Source of the DNA: Cristatella mucedo | Taxonomy: Eukaryota; Bryozoa; Phylactolaemata; Cristatellidae | Length of the DNA stretch: 64,000 nt | Assembly: GCA_009760855.2 (NCBI GenBank) | Contig: WPIO01000007.1 | Coordinates: 7,516,501-7,580,500 of the forward strand | Direction of reading: 5' to 3' | Part shown: piece by piece, positions 33,249 to 45,184 of the stretch | Layout: each line of letters starts with the position of its first letter | How positions within the stretch are numbered: position 1 is the stretch's first letter | The notes under the pieces: generated by a model | What the model was told of the DNA's origin: nothing | The model's database searches: none | The model's input: the letters and a program-made list of their open reading frames with translations, nothing else | Translations under genes and position numbers: made by a program

Positions 33249-33530
33249 GGCATGCACGGCATTCGGACCTTCGCTGGCGATCACATAGCATTTCTGCGGC
33301 CGGAACTGCATGCCCAGCGGCGACGCGACCCGTTCAGCTGCAGAAACGCATGAGAGCCTGCAGACCTGACGACTTGCCCGAGAATAAGGCGAGGTCGTTC
33401 AGCAAGGCGAAGATCGACAAGGGGTTCCGCCAAGTACGCTGACCTTGCTCGGAGAGCTACCTTCCAGCCCGAGGGGCACTCAGTGTCCACATGACTGGAG
33501 ACTCCATAGACGCTGTGCATAACCACTATG

Positions 33531-34440
33531 AAAATAAATATTTGAGAGTTACTGCTGTGACCTTGTCACAAGTCTGCCGGTTGTCTCTACCCACTGCAGA
33601 AGGGACCGTGCTGGACCACCAGACATAGTACGAGTATCCTAACATAGCCGGTGCATCACATGCCTGAAGAAAGTATGCCTTTGGGGACCACTTAATTTTC
33701 AAGACAGGATAATGAAAGAAGGGCATATAGCGGACGCTAGAGCTAAAATTCTTGCTTGACATGAGTCACTGGCTCCACTCGGACTATCCAAAAATGACTG
33801 AAAGTCAGTGCAGGCTATCAGAATTCTCGTATCCTACTTTTGAACAATGAGCTGATGCCACAATAACCTTTTACTTTCCGGCACCTTCATGCGTCAGCAT
33901 GTCATCATGCAACTGAAGGCGTATACGTAAAAGGCAAACCGAAAGAAAAGGCGGGAGCACTTCCACGTGAGATGTACGCAAGTAATCACCCAGATGGCAG
34001 CAACGTCAAAGAGCGACCGTCATCGCATTCCACAAGTCGAAGCCTGTATTTGCCAGGGTAATCAAATCTGGCGTTGACTAATCCACGTGATTTGCAACTT
34101 TAACCTATTCTGGCCGGGCATTTTACGAATTGTGTAATGAGCTACTGCTGCTGTTGCCATACCACACCTGAATAAAATAAAAGCCATGCACGACCGAGAG
34201 CGGTTTGTAGAAATTTCTAACAAGGTCGGAGAAAATACACTGGCTGCAATTCAATGTATGATCTGAAGCAGGGAGCTGATTGGAAGTTCATGAGGACTGA
34301 GCTGCAGCCAGAGGATTCGCTTTGGCTATTAAACCCTTGGAGAACGAAAGCTCTCTCGATGAAACTCCAGAGTTCTTGGTTAGGTCAGTAATTTGTCAAA
34401 GTTTCGCACGATTGTGCATCAGCTTGTGCAGTAGCCTTCG
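33531..34440. other. No gene or repeat recognised
   Basis: This would be the 5' part of the R2/NeSL-like element, but no RT or zinc-finger block could be made out. It may be unrelated sequence. Confidence 0.4.
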
Positions 34441-34449
34441 TCGGTTATA

Positions 34450-35450
34450 GCCGGTTTCGGCTCGACCGGATTCTGTCAGAATGGCTGCAAGACAGGGAGG
34501 CTTCCCAATGTTCGTCATTACCGAGTCTGAATCTATTTCTCGGTGAGCCTTGTGACACTTCTCTCTTAATGAGATCAGTTCGACTCATAGAAAGCCAATC
34601 TTATTGGCATTAGCTGCAAGCTACGCGACGGTTGGCGACTTTGAATGCGAAGAATCGCTAATAAGGAAATATGCTAAAAAGCAGGGGTAACATCTCCATT
34701 AACCCCTTGTCAAACAGAAATTCAAGTTCTGACGTTATCTTGTTAATTGCCAGGTAACATACGACTGCACAGTAGAAATGATTCTAGCTATTTGATGCCC
34801 TTTTCGAGGCGTTCTGACCGCGTCGAGTGTAGCTGGTGGTCTTGCCTGGCACCTTGATCTCAAGATGCTGCCAACTTTTCCACCTTTGTCAGCAGATCAC
34901 AATCGCCAGCCATTTACATCGTTAGTGCCTGAACGTTAAGATCGCACAAATGCAACGCATTGATACATCTTGATTTGTATTTATTTTGTTGTTTTGCAAG
35001 GCTTGCCACAACTCCTGGTTAATTAATAGCAAGTTCGCCATGAGATACAAGAAAGAGGCGAACTTGAATGAAAGAATGGTGTCGTCGAGGCTTGATACCT
35101 TGATTCTCTGCTCAGCCGTGCTACCGACCTCTTCGAAATGCCTAATAACTTCAGCGATCGGGTGGGGAAAATGTCGGCTAAGCACTGTAGCACTAGCCAA
35201 AATTTTGTCCACGACATATCTCTTGAGCTTACCAGAGCTGTCTCTCCTAGTTCATTTTAAGGTCTCCTTCAGAATCCAGCTCATTAATCAGGCCCCGGAA
35301 GATCTTCTTCCGCTGACAGAGCAATTCGCCGCTGTTCTTGCCAATCCTTGGTACCCCTTTCATAACGTCAGTGAACAACTTGAAGAACTAGACGATATCG
35401 GGGACGCCATCCATTCAGGCCGAAACAGGACTATCTGGGGCATGATAATT
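34450..35450 (-). repeat. Repeat H, inverted copy 3
   Basis: The minus strand aligns with plus-strand 45,185-46,380 and 51,105-52,075. The clearest block (35,215 down to 34,950) gives a 96-codon open frame ending at 34,922 with DKILASATVLSRHFPH, HFEEVGSTAEQRIKVSSLDD and FKFASFLYLMANLLLINQEL. The copies at 45.5 and 51.4 kb show the same frame with breaks. The conserved reading frame suggests an old coding sequence, but no family is recognised. Confidence 0.7.
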
Positions 35451-35479
35451 ATAAAATAAATTTATATGACACCAAAAGA

Positions 35480-36310
35480 GAACACAATCGTTTTCAAACA
35501 ACTTTAGATATTTATCAATGGCAGTATGTCAATTGGTTATTCGTATCATGCACAGCATCAGCGCGAAAGCACACAACGGAAATCGGTCTGCTAAGACTGT
35601 GAGGAACTGCGGGTTTTCAGCTATTTATTTAAATTCTGTTAGGTCAGAAAATATCTTGAAGTCGTTCGAGAGAGAGTTCACGGCTTTGGGGCATGCGAAC
35701 TAAGGCATTGTCTCCAAATGATTGAGGTGGGGCAGAGACACAGCTAAATGATTAGAGTCAGAATAGCATGTGGTAGAATGCCTAGCCCGATTGAGATTTA
35801 GTTCTGGTAGGAGGCCTTAGGTAAAGAATGAAAGAACCTAAAAGTGAATTGAAAAACCTTGATTTCAATATTTTGCGAGATATTTAGCCAGTGCAGGTCA
35901 GGTAGTAGTGACATAAAGCTCTAATAGCTAAGTTTAAGAAAGGTAGGCCTGGCTTTAGAGTTTTGCGTTAATTGAAAATAATAACAACAATAATAGTAAT
36001 GCACTTGATAAAGCGCTCTCTGAGAACTCAATCTCTCTCTAGGCGCTTTACATTTGCTGCCAAGGGAAATGCAATTGAATGGTAACGCCTTTTTGCTCAA
36101 TCCTGGAGACTGGGTACAGTGAATTATAGAAGTCATGAAGCAGGAGGTTGCAAATGCATGGACCAAATAACCGAGTTGGGTGTGGCATCCATATCCTAGC
36201 AGGTCCGAATTATGTAAAGGTGTGTTACTGAAAACAAGCAGATTAACTTCGGAGCTGCCCAGTCGTCTATTGACGGGTCACTTTGCAACATGACGATCAG
36301 ATTTGATAAT
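35480..36310 (-). mobile_element. Old LINE fragment with later LINE A tip inserted
   Basis: Minus-strand C-terminal remains follow LINE A-like order (reverse of GAATGAAAGAACCTAAAAGT, CAGTGCAGGTCAG and an AGTCATGAAGCAGGAGG word). About 108 bp at 35,973-36,080 are a much fresher LINE A tail plus UTR (AAAGCGCTCTCTGAGAACTC) lying between them. Confidence 0.72.
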
Positions 36311-36400
36311 AATAATAAAAATAATAATATTAATGCACTTGATAAAGCGCCCTCAGAGAATCCAATCTCTTTCTAGGCGATTTTGAGCAGATTAATTAGA
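36305..36400 (-). mobile_element. LINE A 3' tip
   Basis: AAT repeats, then AAAGCGCCCTCAGAGAATCC and CTTTCTAGGCG in reverse orientation; only the last 90 bp of the family. Confidence 0.82.
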
Positions 36401-36519
36401 AGATATGCTTTAGGAGTTTATTTGAGGGTCATTTTTATGTTCTCCGAGTACCACTAGGTTGGCCCATAACTAGTACATTTTCTTTACTGTCAGTCACTAT
36501 TAGGAAATGTGCTACCATC

Positions 36520-36780
36520 AAAGTGCAAATGTCAGCAAGAAGGGTTCTGTTTAATCTCTCGGCAATTTTTGGTACTTTTAATTACAAAGCCTCCAAGTGT
36601 CGACAATCTCCTCTGGGGGTCATTGTCACTGCACTGAAATGGTTAAAGTCCTATTTTGTGAGGGATGTTATATCGGTGATATCATCGGGTAAAATTCTTC
36701 CTAGGATTTTTAAATAAACGGTTCGCGGCATCCATGCTGGACCCACTTCTCGAAAGTTATACTCTCCTTCTTGTCTTTGC
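36520..36780 (+). mobile_element. LINE reverse transcriptase fragment
   Basis: Plus-strand blocks LFNLSAIFGTF (the AAFDT motif region), VTALKWLKSYFV and GIHAGPTSRKLYSPSC (the QGSxLGP region) show an old CR1/L2-like RT. It is cut at about 36,790 by a SINE B. Confidence 0.72.
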
Positions 36781-36794
36781 CCCGTGCTGGTTTG

Positions 36795-36930
36795 ACCCAG
36801 GGTTTAAGGTGCTCACAATGAACGACCGAGGTCAAGGTGAATGTATTTGAAGGCCAAGATTGTGGGCTGGAGCCCCATGGCATATGTGAAGCAGTTGAAT
36901 AGAGATTAGGATCTTACTGGAGCTTACAGA
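36795..36930 (+). mobile_element. SINE B copy 3
   Basis: The plus-strand order is AAGGTGCTCACAATGAACGA, GACCGAGGTCAAGGTGAATG, B-box-like GGGCTGGAGCCCC, then GCATATGTGAAGCAGTTGAA and ATAGAGATTAGGATC. Diverged from the other two copies. Confidence 0.65.
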
Positions 36931-37194
36931 ATTGGTTTACTGTTTTTTTACAATGCTTTAACTGATCTGCCACTTGTTGGTCCGAGGGCCTCTGTTAAGG
37001 ATGGTAGTCTGGAGACTAGGCTAAACTTGTTTAAATTCTCCAGGTCTGGGGGTGCCCTCTTACAACCCAGACAATAATACTAGACATAAATAGTTTCTTG
37101 AAGGATAAATTCACATTCCCTCGTGTCCTACCAGCTGTATTCTCAAAGTTTTTTATTGTCAGTATATTTTCATGTGGAGCTCTCCTGACGATGC

Positions 37195-37907
37195 ATCTGG
37201 ACAGTTCTCTGAGAAGCGCAGCTTTTAGGCTTAGTGTGAAGCCACTTGTTGCTTCAGGCGATTGCAGCTGGTGCAAAACTCTGCAGCTAGGCTTGTCTGT
37301 CGTGAGCATCGCAGTTGCCACATTACTCCACTTCTCGCCTACCTGCACTGGTTACCAGTCAAGCAACGGATTGACTTCAAGGTTTTGTCGCTCACTTTTA
37401 GGTCTCTTCATTCTATGGCTCCAGCCTATCTTTCAGAGATACTACCCCATCAGGCAAAGCATCGTACCACTCGCTTTTCGGAATCCAACAGTCTAGAAAT
37501 ACCTCGTACAAACCTTAAATCCTTTGGAGACCGTGCATTTAGCTCGTATGCTCCCACAGCCTGGAACTCCCTCCCGACCTGCATCAGAACATCCCCTGAC
37601 CTGACCACATTTAAAAGAAACTTAAAAACATACCTATTTAGGACAGCATTTCGTGGGTCCTTGTGATTCGTCCTCGATGTGCTTATGCGTGCTGACACTG
37701 TTCATGCTGCCACTAACCACATTTGCATGCTGACCCAGTGCATGTAACCCCTAACCATGTTATTCATTTTGTTTGTTTTTCAAGCATGATTTTACTTACT
37801 ATTCTATTGCGTATCACTTTGCAGCAAATGTAAAGCACCTAGAAAGAGATTAAGTTCTCTGAGGGCGCTTTATCAAGTGCAATATTATTATTATTATTAT
37901 TATTATT
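37195..37907 (+). mobile_element. LINE A 3' fragment with intact C-terminal frame
   Basis: The C-terminal 134 codons (37,262-37,666) are open without a break: [56 protein letters not shown] and TTFKRNLKTYLFRTAF. The family 3' UTR and tail with about eight ATT units follow. The clean frame suggests this is among the youngest LINE A insertions in the window, although 5' truncated. Confidence 0.92.
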
Positions 37908-38339
37908 GTTGAGATTTGGAACCGCTCAACTGGTTAATGGACGATTTAGAACCGAGAGAATTAACTGGTTGACATACGTGTGACTACAAATGCCTGCAGA
38001 GCGTGTCCCTCTGGTAACGAGGCAGCAAAACACTGTACCTACCACCTGATGTTTCTTATACTAGGTGATACGTGTATACGAAACACCTTACCACCATGTA
38101 AATCCTACATACATTCTACTGAAATGACGGCGATAGATGGTCAGCATTTCGTGCTAGCTCCTCAATGTCCAAGTCCGGACATACCTTTCACTAGAGGTGG
38201 ATACCTGATAGCGTCCCCGTAGCTGCGCCACCCAAACAGACCAGGGTTCAAGAAGATAGACGACCTTACTGTGTCCAAAACCTGCAATATGCAGGCTTTT
38301 CACTTCTTATATAATCCGGTGCCAAGAGGATCAGATGTT

Positions 38340-38728
<389 letters not shown>

Positions 38729-39025
38729 AGCTATAGGTATCGAGTCAAAGACCAGCGCTTCAGTGTAGCGTGCTCGCGAGAGAAAGATAACAAGTCATCC
38801 GGTGCAGCATTCCGAGCAGATGATTCGGTGTTGGCTGCACTGAGCTACAATCGTCGGCAGCTGTTGCCGAGCTGCTCTCATACGGGCAGATTAAAAGGAA
38901 CGAATCACTCCAATCTGACAGCTGCATCTCTTCCCGCAACCACTAGATGGGTGAGGTGAAGACAAAGACTGATAGCTTTTTTCTGCGCAAAAAGACCCAA
39001 AGCTTTCGATTGCTCAGCTAAATTA

Positions 39026-39222
39026 ATTCGAGCAGATCGGCAATCTTGTGTGCTGCAAGACCGGAGATGATGGGCAAGAAGCTGGGCTAAGCCTTGAAGC
39101 GCAGGCGCCTAGCAACGACTGAGATTCGGTTGATCAACCTTCGCGTTAATTGACCTCGGCGTGAAGGCTTCTTTCTTTGACCAAGCAAGCATCTCATTCG
39201 GTCTTCGTCTATATGTTTTGCA
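39026..39222 (-). repeat. Repeat F, inverted copy
   Basis: About 190 bp are the reverse complement of 45,717-45,908 at high identity, for example CAAGACCGGAGATGATGGGC, GATTCGGTTGATCAACC and AGCATCTCATTCGGTCTTCG. Far more similar than most repeats here. Class unknown. Confidence 0.88.
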
Positions 39223-39412
39223 CGTATTAACTCCGAGTCACCAATCCCGCCTACCTCCACTGCTTTATATGCTGCTGATGAATGCCTAAGTAAAAGCCCA
39301 GGGACCCAGATCGAGATGAAGCGAGCTAATTGGAGAAAGATCGAGAAAGAGACAGTTTCCTTAGTTTCCTTAACGGAATGGGCGACCAAGCACGTTTAGT
39401 GGCGTCTCAACC

Positions 39413-39847
39413 ATGTTAGGTGCAATGCATTCAGCGTTACGTCTTATGACATCTTGCTTTGGACCTGCCAAGGCCAAAGGAGCCATCCTTCACCGGCCGG
39501 CACCACCACGATGCCCACAACTCCAACTCCAACGCAGATCTTCAGAAAGAGTATCGGATGTTCCCAGGCACGAAAATAGCATCGATGTGACGTTCGTTAA
39601 CTTTGTACCTGGACCCGAGAGCATCCTCAATGAACGGCAACACCTCTGCTGTACTCCACCGTTGTGCCAAACAAGCATTGACAATGCCAGCATGCTTTTT
39701 GATCTAAGAAAGTACAGCTTTCTAGAGGGCACCATCATTGCTATCAAATGGGATGGCCAACTCTACCATGGCGGCCGTGGTCCCGAAGTTGACCTGGAGC
39801 TCCGCCTGTGCTCTATGACCCACCGACCGGCTGACCATAACACTTAA
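39413..39847 (+). CDS. Unidentified 144-codon open frame
   Basis: One of the longer non-repetitive plus-strand frames, with VTFVNFVPGPESILNERQ, MLFDLRKYSFLEG and IIAIKWDGQLYHGGRGPEV. It ends where the tandem duplication begins. No acceptor or promoter was found and no family is recognised. It could be an exon, a retrotransposon remnant or chance. Confidence 0.25.
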   Translation: MLGAMHSALRLMTSCFGPAKAKGAILHRPAPPRCPQLQLQRRSSERVSDVPRHENSIDVTFVNFVPGPESILNERQHLCCTPPLCQTSIDNASMLFDLRKYSFLEGTIIAIKWDGQLYHGGRGPEVDLELRLCSMTHRPADHNT

Positions 39848-39989
39848 AGAGAGACTGTGGCCAGATTCTCGCCTGAAATTCGGACTATGTGGGAAGCAAT
39901 GCACAATAACGTTGCTTTATTAAATAACGCACTGCTCTCTAGCCTGCTTATCGTCACTATTACCTACTTGGTCTCCTTTTTAAAATCTG

Positions 39990-40711
39990 CAGCTAAGCTC
40001 GATGTTCATAATCTTGGGTAACAGCATCCTCACCTCATTTAAAATGCACGTCTGCCCTTCCATCGTAGGACTCATGCAGATTTTTAAATTGGCAAACCGA
40101 GTGTCACCAGAAGATTAGAAGTCCCAAGCCTTTATTGTGGCTAAGTTAGAATCACTCCTGAGACGCTAGTCGAAAATTTTAGCGTATTACCCCAGATAAG
40201 CTTATCCTTAGATAGGCACATTTTTGCTAACCAGTCGGTCTATTTCCATTGGAAAAATGTGCGAAAATTGGGGCCCTTTTAGATTAGGCTAAGATAGCAA
40301 GACTAATTAACAGATTTGTGAGATGCATCAATATCATTCAATTCCCTTTAATCAGGACTCTCAACCTGTGCTCTTAATTGCCTGCAACTGGTGCTAAACG
40401 CGAATTCTATTGAAAGGCGAAATCTATTGCAGGTCTATTCGGTCTGCCGTGAACGTCACTGGAGCCATATTTTATTATCTGCACTGGCTCTCTATTAAGC
40501 CTGAAATTGATTCTAAAATCCACAATCTTGCTTACAGCTCACTTAACCTAAGCAATAGCCTACTTATCTGATCTTATTGTTCCTCCAGCGGGCTCTTGCT
40601 TTAGCAGCTGCTCTGCAGCTCGTTATCTTACCGTCTCCTGCGCTAAATTAGAATCTTATGGCTATCGAGCTTTTAGTGCCTATGCAGCCACAGTCCGAAA
40701 TTAACATTTCA
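39990..40711 (+). mobile_element. LINE C 3' fragment, left part (copy 1)
   Basis: Degenerate CR1-like remains: a DRHIFANQSVYF block, a LHWLSIKPEIDSKI-like block and the ESYGYRAFSAYA block. It is cut at 40,711 by LINE A and continues at 43,663. Confidence 0.78.
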
Positions 40712-43662
40712 CTGAAACTTGGCTAAATCGATAAACTGTCCGGCAATAAAAGACGTACCCCAACAGGTTTCTCATTCTTTCAAACCCCTAGATCAATCCA
40801 AACTTGAGGTGGAGTTGCTGTTATCGTTCGCTCGAAATTCAATTTCAAACCTTTTGCAGTTCCCTTGAAGCAGTCTTTTGAATTGATTGTCTTAGTCTCA
40901 CCCAAAAACAAGCTACCGATGGTGGCAGTAGTCTATCGCCCACCAGTTACCAAATCCTTTATCTCAGCTTTCTCCGACCTCATTTCGATTCTGTGTGCAA
41001 GAAATCAATCCGTCCTCGTTATGGGTGATTTCGACATTCACTTTGATAACTTATCTGACGACTTCAGCGCTGAATAACTTCGTGCATTGACTGACTCATT
41101 TTCTCTTGTGGCTCGTGTGCATGGCCCTACTCACATCAAGGGTCACACACTCGACCAGATTTTCACATACAACCGCACTTTGTCATCACCAATTATTACC
41201 AAGTTCTGCTTATACGACCACATGCAGATCCTATTCAGTCTGCAGTGTGTACCCACCTGCTCCTCTAAAATAACCTGTGAATCGCGAAACCTCAAGACCC
41301 TTGACATCAATGCTGTCCGTGCGAGAATATCTGCTTCACCTCTGCTGCTCAGTCCACCCTCCGATCGGTCATCATTGGTAGATAGCTACAACACGAGACT
41401 AGCTGACACGCTCGACGAGTTTGCACCTTTGACAAAGCGCACTGTGCGACCCCGCCCAGATGGCCTATGGTTTACCACGGACATTAAACTAGCCAGGTCT
41501 AATGAGCGAAAGCTTGAAAAAGCATACACAAGATCTGGACTGACTATTCATCGACAGGCATATGAAGACTACTGTGGGTCGTACCAATCGATCCTAGCAA
41601 AGGTCAAGTCTAGCTTCTATAAAAACATTTTTGAATCACAGGTGCACAATCCAAAAATGCTGATATCGACGATAAACCATCTCCTCAACCACTCCCAGAT
41701 TAGCTCCTTACCTGATGATCCATGTGATGGTCTAGCCGATCGCTTCTCTCGATTCTTTGTGCAGAAGATAGACAAGATCAGGGAACCCACCCCTGCGATG
41801 ACAATACCCCCTAGAATGCTGTTCCCCGATTCCCGGCTGCACCTCAATGTCTGCATTTAAGCAGGTGACCAGTGATCTCATCCTTTAGTTCATATTCTAA
41901 TCAAAGAAGACAACGAGTCCACTGGACCCTATTCCCACTGTCCTGCTCCAACGTTGCATAGATCTGCTGCTGCCATGCATAACTAACATCATTAATATGT
42001 CATTAGCCGCAGGTCATGTCCCAGCACTTTTCAAAAGAGCTGTAGTCAGGCCACTTCTCAAGAAAGAGACAATAAACCAAGAGAACAGGGGCAACTACCG
42101 CCCAGTCTTCCTTCTAACATTCTGGTCGAAGACACTGGAACGGGTCGTGGCGGACCAGCTGAACTCATATATTGAAACTTCAAACCTTGCTAGAAAGTTA
42201 CAGTCTGGCTTTAGAGCTAATCAGACCACAGAAGCAGCATAGCTTAGGGTGTACAACGACCTACTTAGGAATGCAGACATGGGAAGAGTGTCTCTGCTTG
42301 GTTTGCTCGATATTTCGGCAGCTTTTGATACTATCGATCACCAAGTTCTTCTAGAGCGCCTCTCATCTCACATGGGCATCACTGGCACTGCTCTGCAATG
42401 GTTCAGGTCCTACCTCAGTGGGAAACTCCAGATTATTAACGTGAATCGATAAAGATCATTCAAGGTACCTTTGAAATATGGGGTAACTCAGGGGTCCATG
42501 CTTGGTCCGGTTCTTTTCACGGTTTATACTCTCCCACTTGCTGATGAGATTGCCAAGCACAACCAAGGCTGTCACTTTTATGCAGATGACACTCAGTTGT
42601 ACTTTTGCTTTGAATTCTCCGAGCCTTTGAGTACCTCGAATTCTCTCAACTCACTTGCTGCATTTATTGATGACATTCCAACATGGATGGCATCACATTT
42701 TCTAAAACTGAAAGACGATAGAACTAGTTATGGGCAAACCCAGTGCGATTCAGAAATTGGGAAGACTGACGCTCAAAATCGGCTCTGCCAGCATATCTCC
42801 TGTTGAATCTGCACAAAATCTAGGTATCAATTCAAAAGTGACCTCTTGCTAGACGACCACATCAGCTCCACAGTCAAGTCTGCCTACTTTCAGCTACTTA
42901 GCATTACTAAAATGCGGGCTTGTTTAGATAAGGATACCGCATCTAAGTTAGTCAATGCATTTGTGACATCCCGACTTCACTTCTGTAACTCACTGCTTGC
43001 TGGCCTACAGGCATGTGCAATCATGCAATTAAAGCTGGTGCAAGTCTCCGCTGCGAGGCATGTCTGTCGTGAGCGTCGCAGTTGCCACATTACTCCACTT
43101 CTCGCCGACCTGCACTGGCTCCCAGTCAAGTAATGGATTGACTTCAAGGTTTTGTCGCTCACTTTGAGGTCACTTCATTCTTTAGCTCCAGCCTATCTCT
43201 CAGATCTACTCCCACACCAGGCCAAGCATAGTATCACCCGCTTTTCGGAATCCAAGAGTCTAGAAATACCTCGTACGAACCTCAAATCCTTTGGAGACCG
43301 TGCATTTAGTTCGTATGCTCCCAAAGCCTGGAACTCCCTCCCGACCTGCGTCAGAACATTCCCTGACCTGACCACATTTAAAAGGAACCTAAAAACACAC
43401 CTATTTAGGACAGCATTTAGTGGGTCCCTTTGATTCGTCCTTCATGTCCATATGCCTGCTGACACTGTGCATGCTGCCATTAACCACACTTGCATGCTGA
43501 CCCTGTGCGTGTCACCAGTAACCATGTTATTCATGTTGCTTATCAAGCATGCTATTACTCACTATTCAATCGCGTTTCTTGTTGCAGTAAATGTAAAGTG
43601 CCCAGAAAGAGATTGAGTTTTCTGAGGACGCTTCTTCACGTCCATTGCTATATTATTATTAT
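40712..43662 (+). mobile_element. LINE A, longest copy (APE-type, CR1/L2-like)
   Basis: A 2.95-kb LINE. The insertion begins within the endonuclease domain at ETWL (40,714). Next come VVYRPP (near 40,940), GDFDIHFDNL (near 41,025), HTLDQIF and the DH motif (near 41,217). The linker (LADTLDEFAPLTK, TIHRQAYEDYCGSYQSI) and RT follow: [71 protein letters not shown] and the catalytic FYADDTQLY at about 42,575. The C-terminal domain ends at TAFSGSL, then UTR and tail. At least three stop codons (near 41,075, 42,241 and 42,450) and a frameshift after the RT break the frame. ATTTCA flanks both ends as target duplication. Confidence 0.95.
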
Positions 43663-44040
43663 ATTTCAGAATGTTGATTGCTTGTATCGACTTTGGAATA
43701 CTTGAATTCACAGCTCAAAAGTGTCACCTTCGTTCAACCTATCTTTCGCCCTAGTGAACTTTTCCTATTTTGTTCCATGCTCATTGCTTCAGCACCTGTT
43801 CGGGCTTAAGTTAATGTAACTAGCTATAGGTCCTAATAACGGGTGGCCGTGAGTCTTTTTCACTTGAGCACGCTGGCCTAAGCCAGACACTAGATCACTT
43901 TGCAAGCCCAACCACTGCGCTTGTTGGATGCACGAATACTAGCGAATCTCTTGCAGCTAGATGTAAAGCATCCTATCACAGATTAAGTTTGGATAGCCGA
44001 TCTATTGAAATGAACTATTGTTGTTGTTTTTATATACGAA
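43663..44040 (+). mobile_element. LINE C 3' fragment, right part (copy 1)
   Basis: This continues LINE C after the LINE A insertion: a QLK-like end, 3' UTR with GGTCCTAATAACGGGTGGCC and the tail TAGATGTAAAGCATCC...GATTAAGTTTGG...GAACTATTGTTGTTG. The whole counterpart is 48,410-49,405. Confidence 0.8.
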
Positions 44041-44511
44041 GTGCGTGTAAACTACTGAGTATTTGTCTAAAGACAGTAAACATTGCTTGATAAGGCCTAC
44101 TTTAATGTTTCATGGTGGCGAGAATAACTTCTGTCGATTGAATGCGGTTTCCACCTGGTGCCGTTCTTCCCTATCGTGACGTTATGTAAGTAATGGCCCC
44201 ACCCTTTTTTGTGACAGCCTCTTCGATGTCTGGGCTCTCTTGCAGACAAAGAGAATAAGGAAAATTCGTGAAACCGCACTGGAGGCCCATCATGAATGAC
44301 GGCACCACTCTGATGTCTGAAATTGTGTCCCAGCAATAGCCACCATACTTCAAGGCCTTAACCAAGATCTAATATAAGATCTAAGGTGCACATAGTTAGC
44401 CATAGATAGAGAGACAGGTAGTTTCTCTCTTTATAAAGTAGTAAGCCTTTGAGGCTCCTTTATGAGCTGTCAATGAATAGGTTTCAATAACTCGAGCTAC
44501 GAGTTGATCCA

Positions 44512-44690
44512 CTCCGCCCGGCCAAAGGGCCAGCTGAGTGCCACCTCATTGGACGCTGCAGTTGGACAGTATCGGCTGACTAAGCTGGATTTAATTGCAA
44601 CTGGTCAGCTGTAATCGCCTGACCCACTAGTCCTGCAGTACGGAGCCGCCTGCATATGTCCACCGGCCTGCCTTGCCTTGCTTCGTTCTA
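44512..44690 (+). repeat. Dispersed repeat G, copy 2
   Basis: Partner of 890-1,062. It interrupts the tandem duplication: copy 2 of that duplication has no such sequence at the matching place near 49,878. Confidence 0.6.
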
Positions 44691-45184
44691 TGTCGTACTG
44701 AAATCGAGCGCACGAGCCCCTCTGAACTAACAGGGTCGTAGGCTCCATACGTGGGACGTGCGAAGTTCCCCAATAGATACAAGGTCCTATCAGCGAACTG
44801 CACGAATTAATTATATTTTAACTTCCTATTCAGTCGGTGGGAAAAGTTTGCTGGCTAAGAGACGCTTACCAAAAGCAGCTTTGAATTTGCGTGGCCTAGT
44901 TACAATCCTATTACATGATACCCGCTTAGTCCTAAATGGGTTTGTGAAGAAAAACGGGTATATATTGCATTGAATTTGCATCTGCAAAGTCTTCCCAGTG
45001 TGTTATTGGGGCGACAGATGAAAGAAAAATTGCACACACATGATGACATCCGCTTTTGGTGATGGTGTGCATGTTGCGAATAAATCCTTAAAATACTGCC
45101 ATTATAGAATATCTCAAGTTCGTAGACAGAGATTGAGTTCTCTTAGGGTTCTATACACTTTATACACGTGGATAATTACTATTA

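Larger units (their letters stand above)
31150..33530 (-). mobile_element. R2/NeSL-like LINE remnant with restriction-like endonuclease
   Basis: The minus strand carries in order: a degenerate RT active site (LLNDLALFSGKSSGLQAL, where ADD became LND) near 33,410, and FRPQKC near 33,300. Then come WILELLENESTTHLG near 33,000, LTGLAEGRPW and FIHRACQDVLP near 32,200-32,380. A zinc knuckle (CYRLC, HVLSHC) followed by ITARHN lies near 31,690-31,740, and the endonuclease core (MVPFDVSGD, VRPFVVGALGRRW) near 31,330-31,490. These belong to LINEs with a restriction-like rather than an APE endonuclease. The region is GC-richer than its neighbours. It is interrupted by an opposite-strand LINE A at 31,768-32,177 and a minisatellite at 33,039-33,248. 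Not functional. Confidence 0.85.

Noticed and set aside
33001-33311. Repeat protein with SITLH or RVIEC repeats
   Set aside because: The frames come from a 15-bp array, are open on both strands, and lie within a decayed LINE.
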